Assembly (NCBI GenBank): GCA_964346645.1
Contig: CAYFVU010000008.1
Span: 1-64,000 of the forward strand
Reading direction: 5' to 3'
DNA from: CAYFVU01 sp964346645
GTDB lineage: Bacteria > Spirochaetota > Spirochaetia > DSM-16054 > Sediminispirochaetaceae
DNA: 64,000 nt
The number at the start of each line of letters is the position of its first letter. Positions within the stretch are counted from its first letter, which is position 1. Made by a program: the position numbers and the translations under genes. This document shows positions 42,493 to 51,590 of the stretch, one piece after another. A model generated the notes under the pieces. That model had not been told where the DNA came from, ran no database searches, and saw nothing but the letters and a program-made list of their open reading frames with translations.

Positions 42493-44059
42493 GATATTCG
42501 ACACGACATTGAGGGACGGCGAGCAGTCTCCCGGCGCCTCGATGACTATAGAGCAGAAGATAGAGGTCGCCGAGGCGCTCGAGAATCTCGGCGTCGACAG
42601 AATCGAGGCGGGGTTTCCCGTCTCCTCACCGGTGCAGTTCGACGCGGTGAAGCGGATCGCATCGGTGCTGAAGCGCTCGGCGACGGTAGGACTCGCGCGC
42701 TGCGTACGCAAGGACATCGATGCGGCTTACGACTCGGTGAAGGCTGCGGCCCATCCGATGATTCACGTCTTCATCGCCACGAGCCCCATTCACCGGGAGT
42801 TCAAGCTGAAGAGGAGCCGTGAGGAGATACTCGCATCTATCCGTGAGCACGTGGCCTACGCGAGGAGCCTCACCGATCTAGTGGAATTTTCCCCTGAGGA
42901 TGCATCGAGGACGGAGACCGACTTCCTGAAGGAGGTTATCGATGCGGCGATCGAGAGTGGGGCGAACACCGTCAACATACCCGACACCGTCGGCTACGCG
43001 ATTCCATGGCAGTTCGGCGAGCACATCCGGGAACTGATCGAGCACAATCCAAAACTGCGATCCGGCGAAGTAGAGCTCTCGGTCCACTGCCACAACGACC
43101 TCGGTCTCGCCCACGCCAACAGCCTGGCGGCGGTACACGCCGGAGCCAAGCAGGTGGAGGTCACCCTCAACGGCATCGGCGAACGGGCCGGCAACTGCGC
43201 CCTCGAGGAGTTGGCGATGAGCATGCAGGTGCGCAAGGATCTGATGGATGTGGAGACCGGTATTGCACACGAGTACCTCTTCCCCACCGGAAAGCTCCTG
43301 CAGAACATAAGCGGGATGATCCTGCAGCGCAACAAGCCGATATTCGGGGAGAACGTCTTTACCCACGAATCCGGCATTCACCAGCACGGCGTGCTCAGCC
43401 ATCCGGAGACCTACGAGATCATGAAGCCCTCAGATATCGGGAGGAGCACCGAGACTCTCATCATGGGGCGCCACTCCGGTTCTCATGCGCTGAAGAAGAA
43501 GCTCGAGCACTACAACATCAAGCTCGAGAAGGAGCAGTACGATGAGGTCTTCAAGCGCTTTACCGAAATCGCGGACAAGAAGAAGGAGGTCTTCGACGAG
43601 GATCTCTTCTCCATCGTCTCGTCGGTACTCGGCAGCTACCTCGGCGGCTACGGTCTCGTCTACTTCCACACCTACACCGGCAACAGCATGATCCCTTCGG
43701 CGACGATCAAGCTGAGCGAGAAGGGCGAGGAGTACGTCGGCTCGGCTACCGGCGACGGGCCGGTCGATGCGGTCTTCAACGCCATCGACGAGTGTGTCGG
43801 TATGCGGAGTCGCCTCGAAGAGTATACGATACAGGCGGTCGGTTCGGGCAAGGATGCGCAGGGACAGGTGAAGCTGCTGCTCGAGATAGAGGGAGAGATC
43901 TACGTGGGCAAGGCCTCCTCAACAGACATCATCGAGGCATCGGCCCTCGCATATCTGAATGCGGTCAACCGCTGCGTTTTGAAGAAGACGGCCAACGGCA
44001 ACGGCGAGGAGACTGACGGCAGAGGACGGAACACCGTGGCATCGGGAAAGGAAGCGTAG
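42476..44059 (+). CDS. leuA: 2-isopropylmalate synthase
   Basis: A 527-aa DRE-TIM enzyme: acetyl-CoA plus 2-ketoisovalerate to 2-isopropylmalate, first step of leucine synthesis. DTTLRDGEQSPGA at 9-21, the metal motif SVHCHNDLGLAHANS, the GIGERAGN block, and a C-terminal allosteric domain (about 390-505) for leucine. The Asn/Gly/Glu-rich tail is not conserved. ATG at 42476 with GAGGAGG, inside the end of cimA. One nt separates its stop from leuC. Confidence 0.94.
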   Translation: MARYIKIFDTTLRDGEQSPGASMTIEQKIEVAEALENLGVDRIEAGFPVSSPVQFDAVKRIASVLKRSATVGLARCVRKDIDAAYDSVKAAAHPMIHVFIATSPIHREFKLKRSREEILASIREHVAYARSLTDLVEFSPEDASRTETDFLKEVIDAAIESGANTVNIPDTVGYAIPWQFGEHIRELIEHNPKLRSGEVELSVHCHNDLGLAHANSLAAVHAGAKQVEVTLNGIGERAGNCALEELAMSMQVRKDLMDVETGIAHEYLFPTGKLLQNISGMILQRNKPIFGENVFTHESGIHQHGVLSHPETYEIMKPSDIGRSTETLIMGRHSGSHALKKKLEHYNIKLEKEQYDEVFKRFTEIADKKKEVFDEDLFSIVSSVLGSYLGGYGLVYFHTYTGNSMIPSATIKLSEKGEEYVGSATGDGPVDAVFNAIDECVGMRSRLEEYTIQAVGSGKDAQGQVKLLLEIEGEIYVGKASSTDIIEASALAYLNAVNRCVLKKTANGNGEETDGRGRNTVASGKEA

Positions 44060-44060
44060 G

Positions 44061-45425
44061 ATGACGGAAGAGACACAGGGCCTTACGCAGGAGAGAACGG
44101 ACGCCGATTCCAGTTCTATCGCCACGATGAGCGAGCGGATCTTCTCCCGCAAGGCGGGACGCGAGGTCCGGCGGGGAGAATACCTGCTCCTCGACGTGGA
44201 TGTCGGCCTCGGGAACGACATTACCGCTCCCGTGGCAATACGGGAGTTCGAGAAACATGGGGGCAAGAGGGTTCACGAACCGAGCCGGCTCGTGCTGGTG
44301 GCGGATCACTTTACCCCGAATAAGGACATAAAGTCGGCCCAGCAGGTCAAGATGGTACGGGACTTTGCCCGAAGGCAGAACATCGAGACCTTTTTCGACG
44401 TGGGAGAGATGGGCATAGAGCACGTCTTGCTCCCGGAGCAGGGGCTGGTGAGCTCCGGCGACCTCGTCGTCGGCGCCGACAGCCACACCTGCACCTACGG
44501 CGCCCTCGGCGCCTTCTCCACGGGGGTCGGTTCGAGCGACCTCGCGGGGGTATTTCTCACCGGTAAGGCCTGGTTCAAGGTGCCCGAGGCGATAGAGGTG
44601 CGTCTCGAGGGAAAGCCGAGGCCCCACGTATCGGGGAAGGATCTGGTGCTCTACATCATCTCGAAGATCGGGGTGGACGGGGCGAACTACAAGGCCCTCG
44701 AGTTCACCGGCCCCGGGGTCGCCGGCCTGACTATGGACGACCGCTTCACCGTCAGCAACATGGCGATCGAGGCCGGCGGAAAGGCGGGGATCTTTCCCGC
44801 CGATGCACGGACGGTGGAGTGGGAGCGGCTGCGCGGCATCGAAGTCGAGGAGTTCACACCGACGGAAGGGGCGGAGTATGCGGAGCGTCTCGTTATCGAT
44901 CTCTCGGAGCTCGAACCCTTCGTTGCCTGCCCCTACCTTCCCTCGAACGGAAGGAGCGCCCGCGAGCTGGTGACAGAGGAGATCAGCATAGATCAGGTCG
45001 TGTTAGGGAGCTGTACGAACGGCCGCATCGAGGACATGCGGGAGGCCGCGGCGGTGCTGAAGGGAAAGAAGATCGCCAAGGGCGTCCGCTGCATCGTGCT
45101 GCCGGGTACCCAAGACGTGTATTTGCGGATGATTCGTGAGGGGATTACCGAAGCGCTGGTAGAGGCGGGCTGTGTGGTATCGACTCCTACCTGCGGACCC
45201 TGTCTCGGCGGACACATGGGTATTCTTGCGGAGGGAGAGACGGCGGTCTCCACCACCAACCGCAACTTCGTAGGCCGCATGGGCCATCTGAAGAGCTCGG
45301 TTTACCTCGCCTCGCCGGTGGTGGCGGCGGTCTCTGCACTGTCGGGGAAAATCGACAATCCAAACGAAGAGACGATCGAGGAGCTGCGCAAGGCGGCGAT
45401 ACGGGTAAGAGGAGAAGTACGATGA
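44061..45425 (+). CDS. leuC: 3-isopropylmalate dehydratase large subunit
   Basis: A 454-aa aconitase-family subunit with a 4Fe-4S cluster. Ligand cysteines C318 (GSCTNGR), C378 and C381 (CGPC). DSHTCTYGALGAFSTGVGSSD is conserved aconitase sequence. Length is between the archaeal-type (about 420) and E. coli-type (about 466); the first 25 residues are an extra Thr/Glu-rich head. It pairs with LeuD to isomerise 2- to 3-isopropylmalate and may also act on citramalate. ATGA overlap with leuD. Confidence 0.93.
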   Translation: MTEETQGLTQERTDADSSSIATMSERIFSRKAGREVRRGEYLLLDVDVGLGNDITAPVAIREFEKHGGKRVHEPSRLVLVADHFTPNKDIKSAQQVKMVRDFARRQNIETFFDVGEMGIEHVLLPEQGLVSSGDLVVGADSHTCTYGALGAFSTGVGSSDLAGVFLTGKAWFKVPEAIEVRLEGKPRPHVSGKDLVLYIISKIGVDGANYKALEFTGPGVAGLTMDDRFTVSNMAIEAGGKAGIFPADARTVEWERLRGIEVEEFTPTEGAEYAERLVIDLSELEPFVACPYLPSNGRSARELVTEEISIDQVVLGSCTNGRIEDMREAAAVLKGKKIAKGVRCIVLPGTQDVYLRMIREGITEALVEAGCVVSTPTCGPCLGGHMGILAEGETAVSTTNRNFVGRMGHLKSSVYLASPVVAAVSALSGKIDNPNEETIEELRKAAIRVRGEVR

Positions 45426-45946
45426 AGTTCAAGGGTAAGGCATTCGTCTTCGGCGATCACGTGAACACGGACGAGATCATTCCGGCGAGACATCTCTCCT
45501 CGTCGGATCCCGATGAGTTGGCCATGCACTGCATGGAGGACGTACGAGAGGGATTCGGTTCGAGAGACGACCTGGCGGGAAACATCATGGTGGCCGGCGA
45601 GAATTTCGGCTGCGGCTCCTCGCGCGAGCACGCGCCTATCGCCATCAAGAGCGCAGGTATCTCCTGCGTGGTGGCGAAGAGTTTCGCCCGCATCTTCCTG
45701 CGCAACAGCATCAATATCGGGCTTCCCCTCGTGGAGCTTGCCGAGACAGAGGAGATCTCCGAGGATGACGTGCTCTCGGTCGATCTCGGGTCGGGCACCG
45801 TACGGAACGAGAGCAGCGGCAAGGAGTACCGTGCGCCGGTGTATCCCGACTTCCTGCAGAAGATAGTGGAGTACGGAGGCTGGCTCAGCTATGCCGCCGA
45901 GGAGCTCGCCGAACCGCGCGTCTTCGAGGAGGCGGCTGATGAGTAA
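45422..45946 (+). CDS. leuD: 3-isopropylmalate dehydratase small subunit
   Basis: A 174-aa swivelling-domain subunit. NTDEIIPARHL (15-25) and FGCGSSREHAPIA (62-74) are the substrate-recognition motifs of the LeuD/aconitase small subunits. It overlaps leuC by ATGA and leuB by eight bp, so subunit ratio is likely set by coupled translation. Short archaeal-type form. Confidence 0.94.
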   Translation: MKFKGKAFVFGDHVNTDEIIPARHLSSSDPDELAMHCMEDVREGFGSRDDLAGNIMVAGENFGCGSSREHAPIAIKSAGISCVVAKSFARIFLRNSINIGLPLVELAETEEISEDDVLSVDLGSGTVRNESSGKEYRAPVYPDFLQKIVEYGGWLSYAAEELAEPRVFEEAADE

Positions 45947-47042
45947 GGTCAAAGAGGAACAGTACAGGGTTGCCGTGCTATCAGGCGACGGTATCGGACC
46001 GGAGGTAATGGCGGAGGCGCTGCGGGTGCTCGATGCGGCGGCGAAGCGCTTCGGCTTCTCGGTGTCAAGAGAGGAGGGCCTCATCGGCGGTGCGGCCCTA
46101 GACGAGACGGGGGTCCCGCTTCCCCGGCGCAGCGTAGAGATCTGTGAGGGGTCGGATGCGGTGCTGCTCGGCAGCGTCGGCGGGCCGAAGTGGGACGGCC
46201 TTGCGCCGGAGCTACGTCCGGAGAGAGGCGGGCTCCTCGCACTGCGTAAGGAGCTTGCACTCTACGCGAATTTGCGGCCGGTCAAGCTCATTCCGGAGAT
46301 GGCGGGACTCTCGCCACTCAAGGAGGAGCGAATTCGAAGGGGGGTGGATCTGCTCACCGTACGGGAGCTCTCCGGGGGAATCTATTTCGGAGAGCCGAAA
46401 GCCTTCGAGTCGGACTACGCTCTCGACACGATGATCTACCGGAAGCCCACGATAGAGAAGATAGCCCGTGCAGCATTCCACGCTGCCCGAGAGCGTGCGA
46501 CCGATGGCCGGACCGGAAGACTCTGCTCGGTGGACAAGGCGAACGTCCTCTCCTCCTCTATGCTCTGGAGGCAGACGGTGGAGGAAGTGGCCGCGGAGTA
46601 TCCCGATGTCGAACTCGAGCACATGTACGTCGACAACGCGGCGATGCAGCTGATCCTCGATCCGTCCCGCTTCGACGTTATCTGTACGAGCAATCTTTTC
46701 GGGGACATCCTCTCGGACGAATCGGCGGCGCTCGCGGGCTCGCTCGGTCTGCTTCCCTCGGCCTCTCTGGGAGAGCGGGTGCATCTCTACGAGCCGGCGG
46801 GCGGCAGCGCGCCGGATATCGCAGGAAAGGGAGTCGCCAATCCGATTGCACAGATCCTCTCGGCGGCGATGATGTGCCGCTATAGCTTCGGCCGTTCAGA
46901 TGCAGCCGATGCGATAGAGAATGCGGTCGAGGGCCTTCTTCGAGACGGAAAGCGGAGCGCGGATCTGTCCGCTCCCGGCGCGCCGAGTATCGGCACACGG
47001 GAGATAGGCGAAGAGACGGCACAGAGGATAGCCGGAGCTTAG
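45939..47042 (+). CDS. leuB: 3-isopropylmalate dehydrogenase
   Basis: A 367-aa NAD-dependent decarboxylating dehydrogenase. N-terminal VAVLSGDGIGPEVMAEALRV; the LRPERGGLLALRKELALYANLRPVK block of IPMDH; the catalytic segment with Y and K (SGGIYFG, CSVDKANVL); and the C-terminal GSAPDIAGKGVANPIA. ATG at 45939 with GAGGAGG, overlapping leuD. It also fits oxidation of erythro-3-methylmalate in the citramalate route. Last gene of the operon. Confidence 0.93.
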   Translation: MSKVKEEQYRVAVLSGDGIGPEVMAEALRVLDAAAKRFGFSVSREEGLIGGAALDETGVPLPRRSVEICEGSDAVLLGSVGGPKWDGLAPELRPERGGLLALRKELALYANLRPVKLIPEMAGLSPLKEERIRRGVDLLTVRELSGGIYFGEPKAFESDYALDTMIYRKPTIEKIARAAFHAARERATDGRTGRLCSVDKANVLSSSMLWRQTVEEVAAEYPDVELEHMYVDNAAMQLILDPSRFDVICTSNLFGDILSDESAALAGSLGLLPSASLGERVHLYEPAGGSAPDIAGKGVANPIAQILSAAMMCRYSFGRSDAADAIENAVEGLLRDGKRSADLSAPGAPSIGTREIGEETAQRIAGA

Positions 47043-47109
47043 CTCGGGAAAGTAACGGAGACCTCCGAGACAAAGATATAATTAGTTTTATATAGAACAA
47101 TGGGGTCGA

Positions 47110-47144
47110 AAGACTAATTGATTATTATATATGCAATTAGTCTT
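47110..47144. repeat. 11-bp perfect inverted repeat in AT-rich spacer after leuB
   Basis: AAGACTAATTG (47110-47120) and CAATTAGTCTT (47134-47144) with a 13-nt loop. The stretch 47077-47145 is strikingly AT-rich compared with its surroundings and includes a perfect TATAAT (47077-47082). It could be an operator, a small-RNA hairpin or a processing site. No protein-coding frame of note. Confidence 0.6.
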
Positions 47145-47183
47145 GATAGAGGCCCTGATGTAAAAGGTCGATTTTGCAGTTGA

Positions 47184-47213
47184 GGCGGGTCTATCGGACT
47201 CGCCATTTTTTTT
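47184..47213 (+). terminator. Rho-independent terminator of the ilv-leu operon
   Basis: GGCGGGTC (47184-47191) pairs with GACTCGCC (47197-47204) with one G-T pair, loop TATCG, followed by A and eight T (47206-47213). It lies 142 nt after leuB and 62 nt before the next gene. Confidence 0.85.
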
Positions 47214-47274
47214 CCTTTCCTGTATACTCGCCCGCAAGGCCTCCCGGCTGAGAAAAAACACCAGAGAGGTAGAT

Positions 47275-48150
47275 ATGAACAAGATTCTGGAGAAGAAAAA
47301 GATTGCCGACGAAGTGTATCGGTTGCGTATCGAGACGCCGCTGATTGCAGAAGAGAGGAAGGCCGGTCAGTTTGTCATTCTGATGAAGGACTCCGATTTC
47401 GGAGAGCGTATTCCTCTTACCATTGCCGATGCCGATCCCGAGGAGGGATCCATCACGGTCATTTTTCAGACGGTGGGCAAGACTACCCACGAACTGGCGC
47501 TCCTCGAGAAGGGCGATACGATATCCAACGTCCTCGGACCGCTCGGACAGCCGACTCACATAGAGAAGGTCGGCACCGTCGTCTGCGTAGGAGGAGGTAT
47601 CGGTGTCGCCCCGATGCATCCCATTGCTCAGGCTATGAAGGAGGCGGGAAACAGAGTGGTGATCATCATGGGTGCCAGGACGAAGAACCTCATGATCATG
47701 GAGGATGAGATGCGCGCCATTGCCGACGAGCTCATCCTCGTCACCGACGACGGCTCCTATGGAAGAAAAGCGCTCGTTACCGAGCCGTTGAAGGAGCTCT
47801 GTGATGAGGGAGTACCCGACATGGTCGTGGCCATCGGCCCGCCGATCATGATGAAGTTCGCCGCCGAAACCACCAGACCCTACGGTATCCACACCATCGT
47901 CAGTCTCAACACCATAATGGTGGACGGAACGGGCATGTGCGGCGGATGCCGTGTGACCGTCGGCGGTGAGACCAAGTTCGTCTGCGTGGACGGACCGGAG
48001 TTCGACGGCCACCAGGTCGACTTCGACAACATGATGAGCAGGCTCGGCACCTATAAGAGTAAGGAAAACGAGGACCACGAGGCGTGCCACTTGGAGTTAG
48101 AGATCCAGGAGAAGAAAAAGGAACAGAAAGCCCGGGAAGGAGAAGCATGA
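47275..48150 (+). CDS. NfnA-like FAD/NAD-binding [2Fe-2S] subunit (sulfide dehydrogenase/ferredoxin-NADP oxidoreductase small subunit)
   Basis: A 291-aa ferredoxin-reductase-fold protein: FAD motif ERIPLTI (about 43-49), NAD motif VGGGIGVAPMHP (about 104-115), and a C-terminal [2Fe-2S] site MCGGC (C222, C225) and C237, with the Asp of DGTGMC that also serves as ligand in NfnA. A charged tail (GTYKSKENEDHEACHLELE, EKKKEQKAREGEA) extends it. It overlaps the next gene by ATGA. Together they should be NfnAB, coupling NADH, NADP and ferredoxin by bifurcation. DHODB electron-transfer subunit is the related alternative. Confidence 0.87.
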   Translation: MNKILEKKKIADEVYRLRIETPLIAEERKAGQFVILMKDSDFGERIPLTIADADPEEGSITVIFQTVGKTTHELALLEKGDTISNVLGPLGQPTHIEKVGTVVCVGGGIGVAPMHPIAQAMKEAGNRVVIIMGARTKNLMIMEDEMRAIADELILVTDDGSYGRKALVTEPLKELCDEGVPDMVVAIGPPIMMKFAAETTRPYGIHTIVSLNTIMVDGTGMCGGCRVTVGGETKFVCVDGPEFDGHQVDFDNMMSRLGTYKSKENEDHEACHLELEIQEKKKEQKAREGEA

Positions 48151-49631
48151 TGGAGAGCAACGAGGAACTGAAGAAGCAGGCGGACGAGCTCCTCGCCGAC
48201 ATCGACGGCAAGGAGCTGAAGGGTAGGGATCGACTCAAACTCCCGCCGCAGGAGATGCCCAGTCAGCCGGCCGACACGAGAATAGGCAACATGAACGAGG
48301 TGGCGCTCGGCTACTACGAGAGTCAGGTACGGGTGGAGGCCGCCCGCTGTCTCCAGTGCACTTCCGCACCCTGCATCGAGGGCTGTCCCGTGGAAATAGA
48401 CATCCCCGCGTTCGTGAAGGCCGCCGAGGAGGGGGACTACCAGAGGTCGGTGGATATCATCAAAGAGAGCAGCCTCCTGCCGGCGATCTGCGGCCGCGTC
48501 TGTCCGCAGGAGACGCAGTGCCAGGCTACCTGTACCGTCGGCAAGTCGAAGAAGGATCCCCTCAAGTCGGTCTCCATAGGCCGTATAGAGCGATACGTCG
48601 CCGACTGGGAGCGCGCAACAGGCAAGAAGTCGATTCCGGAGGTGGGAGCACCCACTGGAAAGAAGGTCGCCATCGTCGGTTCGGGGCCGGCGGGTATCAC
48701 CGCTGCGGCGGATCTCCGCAAGGCGGGACACGAGGTCACCATCTTCGAGGCCTTTCACAAGCCGGGCGGAGTGATGGTCTACGGCATTCCCGAGTTTCGC
48801 CTGCCGAAAGAGATCGTGCAGGACGAGATCAACACCCTCGTGCAGATGGGGGTAGAGGTTCAGACGAGTTTTCTCGTAGGCCGAACGAGAAAACTGCGGG
48901 ACCTCATCGACAAGGACGGCTACGACGCGGTCTTCGTCGGCAGCGGCGCTGGTCTTCCCAAATTCATGAACATCGAGGGGGAGAATCTCGTGGGCGTCTT
49001 CAGCGCAAATGAGTACCTCACCCGTTCTAATCTGATGAAGGCCTACGACGAGGAGCACGCCGATACTCCTATGTACCACTCAAAACGGGTGGCGGTCCTC
49101 GGCGGAGGAAACGTTGCAATGGATGCGGCAAGGACGGCGAAGCGCCTCGGCGCCGAGCACGTCTACCTCGTCTACCGCCGAACCGAGAAGGAGATGCCCG
49201 CCCGAATCGAGGAGCTCCACCACGCCAAGGAGGAGGGAGTGGAGTTCTACGTTCTCCACAATCCCAAGCGCTTCATCGGCGACGAGAATCAGCAGGTGAA
49301 GGCAATGGAGCTGCTGAGTTACGAGCTCGGCGAGCCCGACGAGTCCGGAAGGCGCCGGCCCGTTCCCATCGAGGGGAGCGAGACCATCATGGAGGTGGAC
49401 ACGGTGGTAGTCTCCATCGGAAACGACTCCAATCCGCTGATCAAGCAGACCACCGACGGTCTCGAGACCAACAAGTGGAACAACATCATTGCCGATGATA
49501 ACCTGCAGACCTCGATAGAGGGGATTTTTGCGGGAGGAGACATCGTCCTCGGTGCGGCGACGGTCATCCTTGCCATGGGGCAGGGACGAAAGGCCGCCGA
49601 GTCGATAAACGAGTATCTCTCGAAGAAGTAA
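48147..49631 (+). CDS. NfnB-like NADPH/ferredoxin oxidoreductase large subunit (GltD/GltA homologue)
   Basis: A 494-aa flavoprotein like the glutamate synthase small subunit. N-terminal 4Fe-4S cysteines in CLQCTSAPCIEGCPV and CGRVCPQETQCQATC. Then FAD motif VAIVGSGPAGITAAADL (about 173-189), NAD(P) motif VAVLGGGNVAMDAARTAKRL (about 315-334), and the C-terminal GIFAGGDIVLGAATVILAMG. The start overlaps NfnA (ATGA). No glutamate synthase large subunit is near, so the Nfn assignment is favoured. Confidence 0.88.
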   Translation: MMESNEELKKQADELLADIDGKELKGRDRLKLPPQEMPSQPADTRIGNMNEVALGYYESQVRVEAARCLQCTSAPCIEGCPVEIDIPAFVKAAEEGDYQRSVDIIKESSLLPAICGRVCPQETQCQATCTVGKSKKDPLKSVSIGRIERYVADWERATGKKSIPEVGAPTGKKVAIVGSGPAGITAAADLRKAGHEVTIFEAFHKPGGVMVYGIPEFRLPKEIVQDEINTLVQMGVEVQTSFLVGRTRKLRDLIDKDGYDAVFVGSGAGLPKFMNIEGENLVGVFSANEYLTRSNLMKAYDEEHADTPMYHSKRVAVLGGGNVAMDAARTAKRLGAEHVYLVYRRTEKEMPARIEELHHAKEEGVEFYVLHNPKRFIGDENQQVKAMELLSYELGEPDESGRRRPVPIEGSETIMEVDTVVVSIGNDSNPLIKQTTDGLETNKWNNIIADDNLQTSIEGIFAGGDIVLGAATVILAMGQGRKAAESINEYLSKK

Positions 49632-49637
49632 GTTCGT

Positions 49638-50276
49638 CTACTCCGTGCGGATGAGTTCTCCGGCGATCACGAGGAGAGGGACCCTGCGGTCACTCTCCTC
49701 AGTCGGAACCTCGTCGGTCAGTTGCACCGAGTAGCCGACGGCCACCGGTATCACCGATCCCACCGCAAGCAGTTCCTCGTGGCGACTGAACCATCCGTCG
49801 TAGTACCCCTTTCCGCGGCCGAGGCGTCTTCCCTCTCGATCGAAGGCGAGTCCGGGAGTAACGACAAACGCCGGCAGCAGCTCCTCCCTCGCTTCGAAGA
49901 GGGGCGCGTCTTCGCTGGGCTCGAGTATGCCGTAGGGGTGGAGTGACAACTCCCCGTAGAGCTCCTTAGAACTGCCGATCCCGTCGCCGGGCTTTACCAT
50001 CATGTGGAAGTGCATGGTATCTCCGTGCATTCTCGGTAACGCGATCCGTTTCTCCTCCTCGAGTGCGCGGTCGATTATGCGTCGGGTTCCGATTTCCCCC
50101 TTCATAGCCACGAAGAGGAGAACGGATGCGGCTTCCCTCCACTCCGGCAGCTCGAATATCGTTTCGGCGTTCCGGTCGGTCTCCTGCTCTCTTTGTTCGA
50201 GTGTCAGCTCTCCGATTCTCCTGCGTATCTCGCGTCGCATCTCTTTCTTGCGAGCTCGTATTTCTCCATCATCCAT
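49638..50276 (-). CDS. 5-formyltetrahydrofolate cyclo-ligase
   Basis: A 212-aa enzyme converting 5-formyl-THF to 5,10-methenyl-THF with ATP. Basic N-terminus with RKKEMRREIRRRI, and the ATP-binding C-terminal motif RRLGRGKGYYDGWF (about 160-173). The start at 50276 lies eight bp inside the methyltransferase gene with AAGGAGG upstream. The gene name in E. coli is ygfA (fau). Confidence 0.9.
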   Translation of the reverse strand: MDDGEIRARKKEMRREIRRRIGELTLEQREQETDRNAETIFELPEWREAASVLLFVAMKGEIGTRRIIDRALEEEKRIALPRMHGDTMHFHMMVKPGDGIGSSKELYGELSLHPYGILEPSEDAPLFEAREELLPAFVVTPGLAFDREGRRLGRGKGYYDGWFSRHEELLAVGSVIPVAVGYSVQLTDEVPTEESDRRVPLLVIAGELIRTE

Positions 50277-51513
50277 GTCGCAGGGCAACCTCCTTCCGCA
50301 GCAGTACGAGTGACTCCACATGCGAGCTGTGGGGAAACATGTCGTAGAGTTTCAGCTCCTCTATTCGGTAGCCAGAGCGGACCAGTGCCTCCAGATCGCG
50401 TGAGAGCACCGACGGGATGCAGGAGACGTAGATTATAACGGGGATTGCGAGCTCGATAAAACGATCGGCCTCGCCGAATAGACCACCACGGGGAGGATCG
50501 AGTATCGCGAGGGAAAAACCCTCATCGCCATTCATAGAGATCTCCCTCTGCAGTTTCTTCAAGACCTCAGGAAAGCGGGCCGTTTTATACCGGTAGCCCT
50601 CCAGCTTCTGCTCAGCTGCCGCTCTGTTCGCCAGCTCCACCGAGACCGGCGAGAGGTCGTAACCGGTGACCGCGACTCCGAGATCGGCGAGCGGAAGGCT
50701 CAGGTTTCCGTCTCCGCAGAAGAGATCGAGTATACGCGGGCGGCCGGCGGTGGCGAAACCGCCTTCCACATGGTGAGAGGCAAAACGGCGGACATCGGTC
50801 CTCAGGAGCTCGTTTATTCCACCGTTCGGCTGGAGGAAGGCGTTCACCGGCCGCTGCGTGCCTGTGTATCCCGCAGCTCCGGCAGAGATAAAGCGGTAGT
50901 CAGCCTCTTCGCCCGGTCGGTGAAAGAGCTCTACCTCCTCCGGCTTCGGGCCTGTGAACTCGGAGAGCCCCCGTCTCGCCTCCGCGAGCTTGCCATTGAG
51001 CTCCTCTTCTAACACCGGACAGTGCTCTATAGGGATAGCTTCGCGGCTACGGGCCCTGCGAAAGCCGAGCTGTGCCGGAGGAATGACCTTGAGACGGGCC
51101 GTCCGACGCCAGTGGTAGGTGGAAGGGGAGGGGATGAGATCCGGCACCTCCACCTCAAGGCCGGCGCGCCTGTTGAGCAGGTGGGCGAGATGATCTCTCT
51201 TGGCCCTCAGTTGTTCGCGGTAGGCGATGTGTTGCCAGCTGCAGCCTCCGCAGCTGCCGAAGTACCGGCAGCGGGGCTCTACACGGCTTTCTCCCGCCTC
51301 GACGAGTTCGACGAGCTCTCCTCGATCGAACTTGCGCTTCTTCTCGGTTATCCGCACTTTCGTTCTGTCTCCCGGTGCGGTGTAGGGGACGAAGCAGACC
51401 TTGCCTTCGTTTCGTCCGACTCCATCTCCTCCGAAGGCGAGGTCGTCTATATCTACTCTGATGAGGTCTTCTCTCGAAGGCCCTTCGCGCGAGTTCTCAT
51501 TTTGTCTATGCAT
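50269..51513 (-). CDS. TrmA/RlmD-type tRNA or rRNA uracil-5-methyltransferase
   Basis: A 414-aa RNA m5U methyltransferase. N-terminal TRAM-like region (15-75), an Fe-S cysteine set CRYFGSCGGCSW (C82, C88, C91), SAM motif ILDLFCGDGNLSLPLA, DPPRGG motif IV, and the catalytic Cys in YVSCIPSVLSRDL. The Fe-S cluster points to RlmD-like enzymes, target U1939 or U747 of 23S rRNA, but tRNA specificity is possible. Start at 51513 fits the family; earlier codons overlap cls. Coupled to the cyclo-ligase. Confidence 0.88.
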   Translation of the reverse strand: MHRQNENSREGPSREDLIRVDIDDLAFGGDGVGRNEGKVCFVPYTAPGDRTKVRITEKKRKFDRGELVELVEAGESRVEPRCRYFGSCGGCSWQHIAYREQLRAKRDHLAHLLNRRAGLEVEVPDLIPSPSTYHWRRTARLKVIPPAQLGFRRARSREAIPIEHCPVLEEELNGKLAEARRGLSEFTGPKPEEVELFHRPGEEADYRFISAGAAGYTGTQRPVNAFLQPNGGINELLRTDVRRFASHHVEGGFATAGRPRILDLFCGDGNLSLPLADLGVAVTGYDLSPVSVELANRAAAEQKLEGYRYKTARFPEVLKKLQREISMNGDEGFSLAILDPPRGGLFGEADRFIELAIPVIIYVSCIPSVLSRDLEALVRSGYRIEELKLYDMFPHSSHVESLVLLRKEVALRHG

Positions 51514-51544
51514 CCTACACGCATGTATATCATGAAAAGAAGGA

Positions 51545-51573
51545 TTGGAAAACGGGCAGGCCTCGTATACAAT
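51545..51573 (+). promoter_or_regulatory. Predicted promoter of the cls-to-priA gene run
   Basis: -35 TTGGAA (51545-51550, 4/6), a 17-nt spacer, -10 TACAAT (51568-51573, 5/6), 17 nt before cls. It lies within the 77-bp divergent spacer. No other clear promoter interrupts the ten-gene run behind it. Confidence 0.5.
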
Positions 51574-51590
51574 AATAGAGGGTAGAGACA

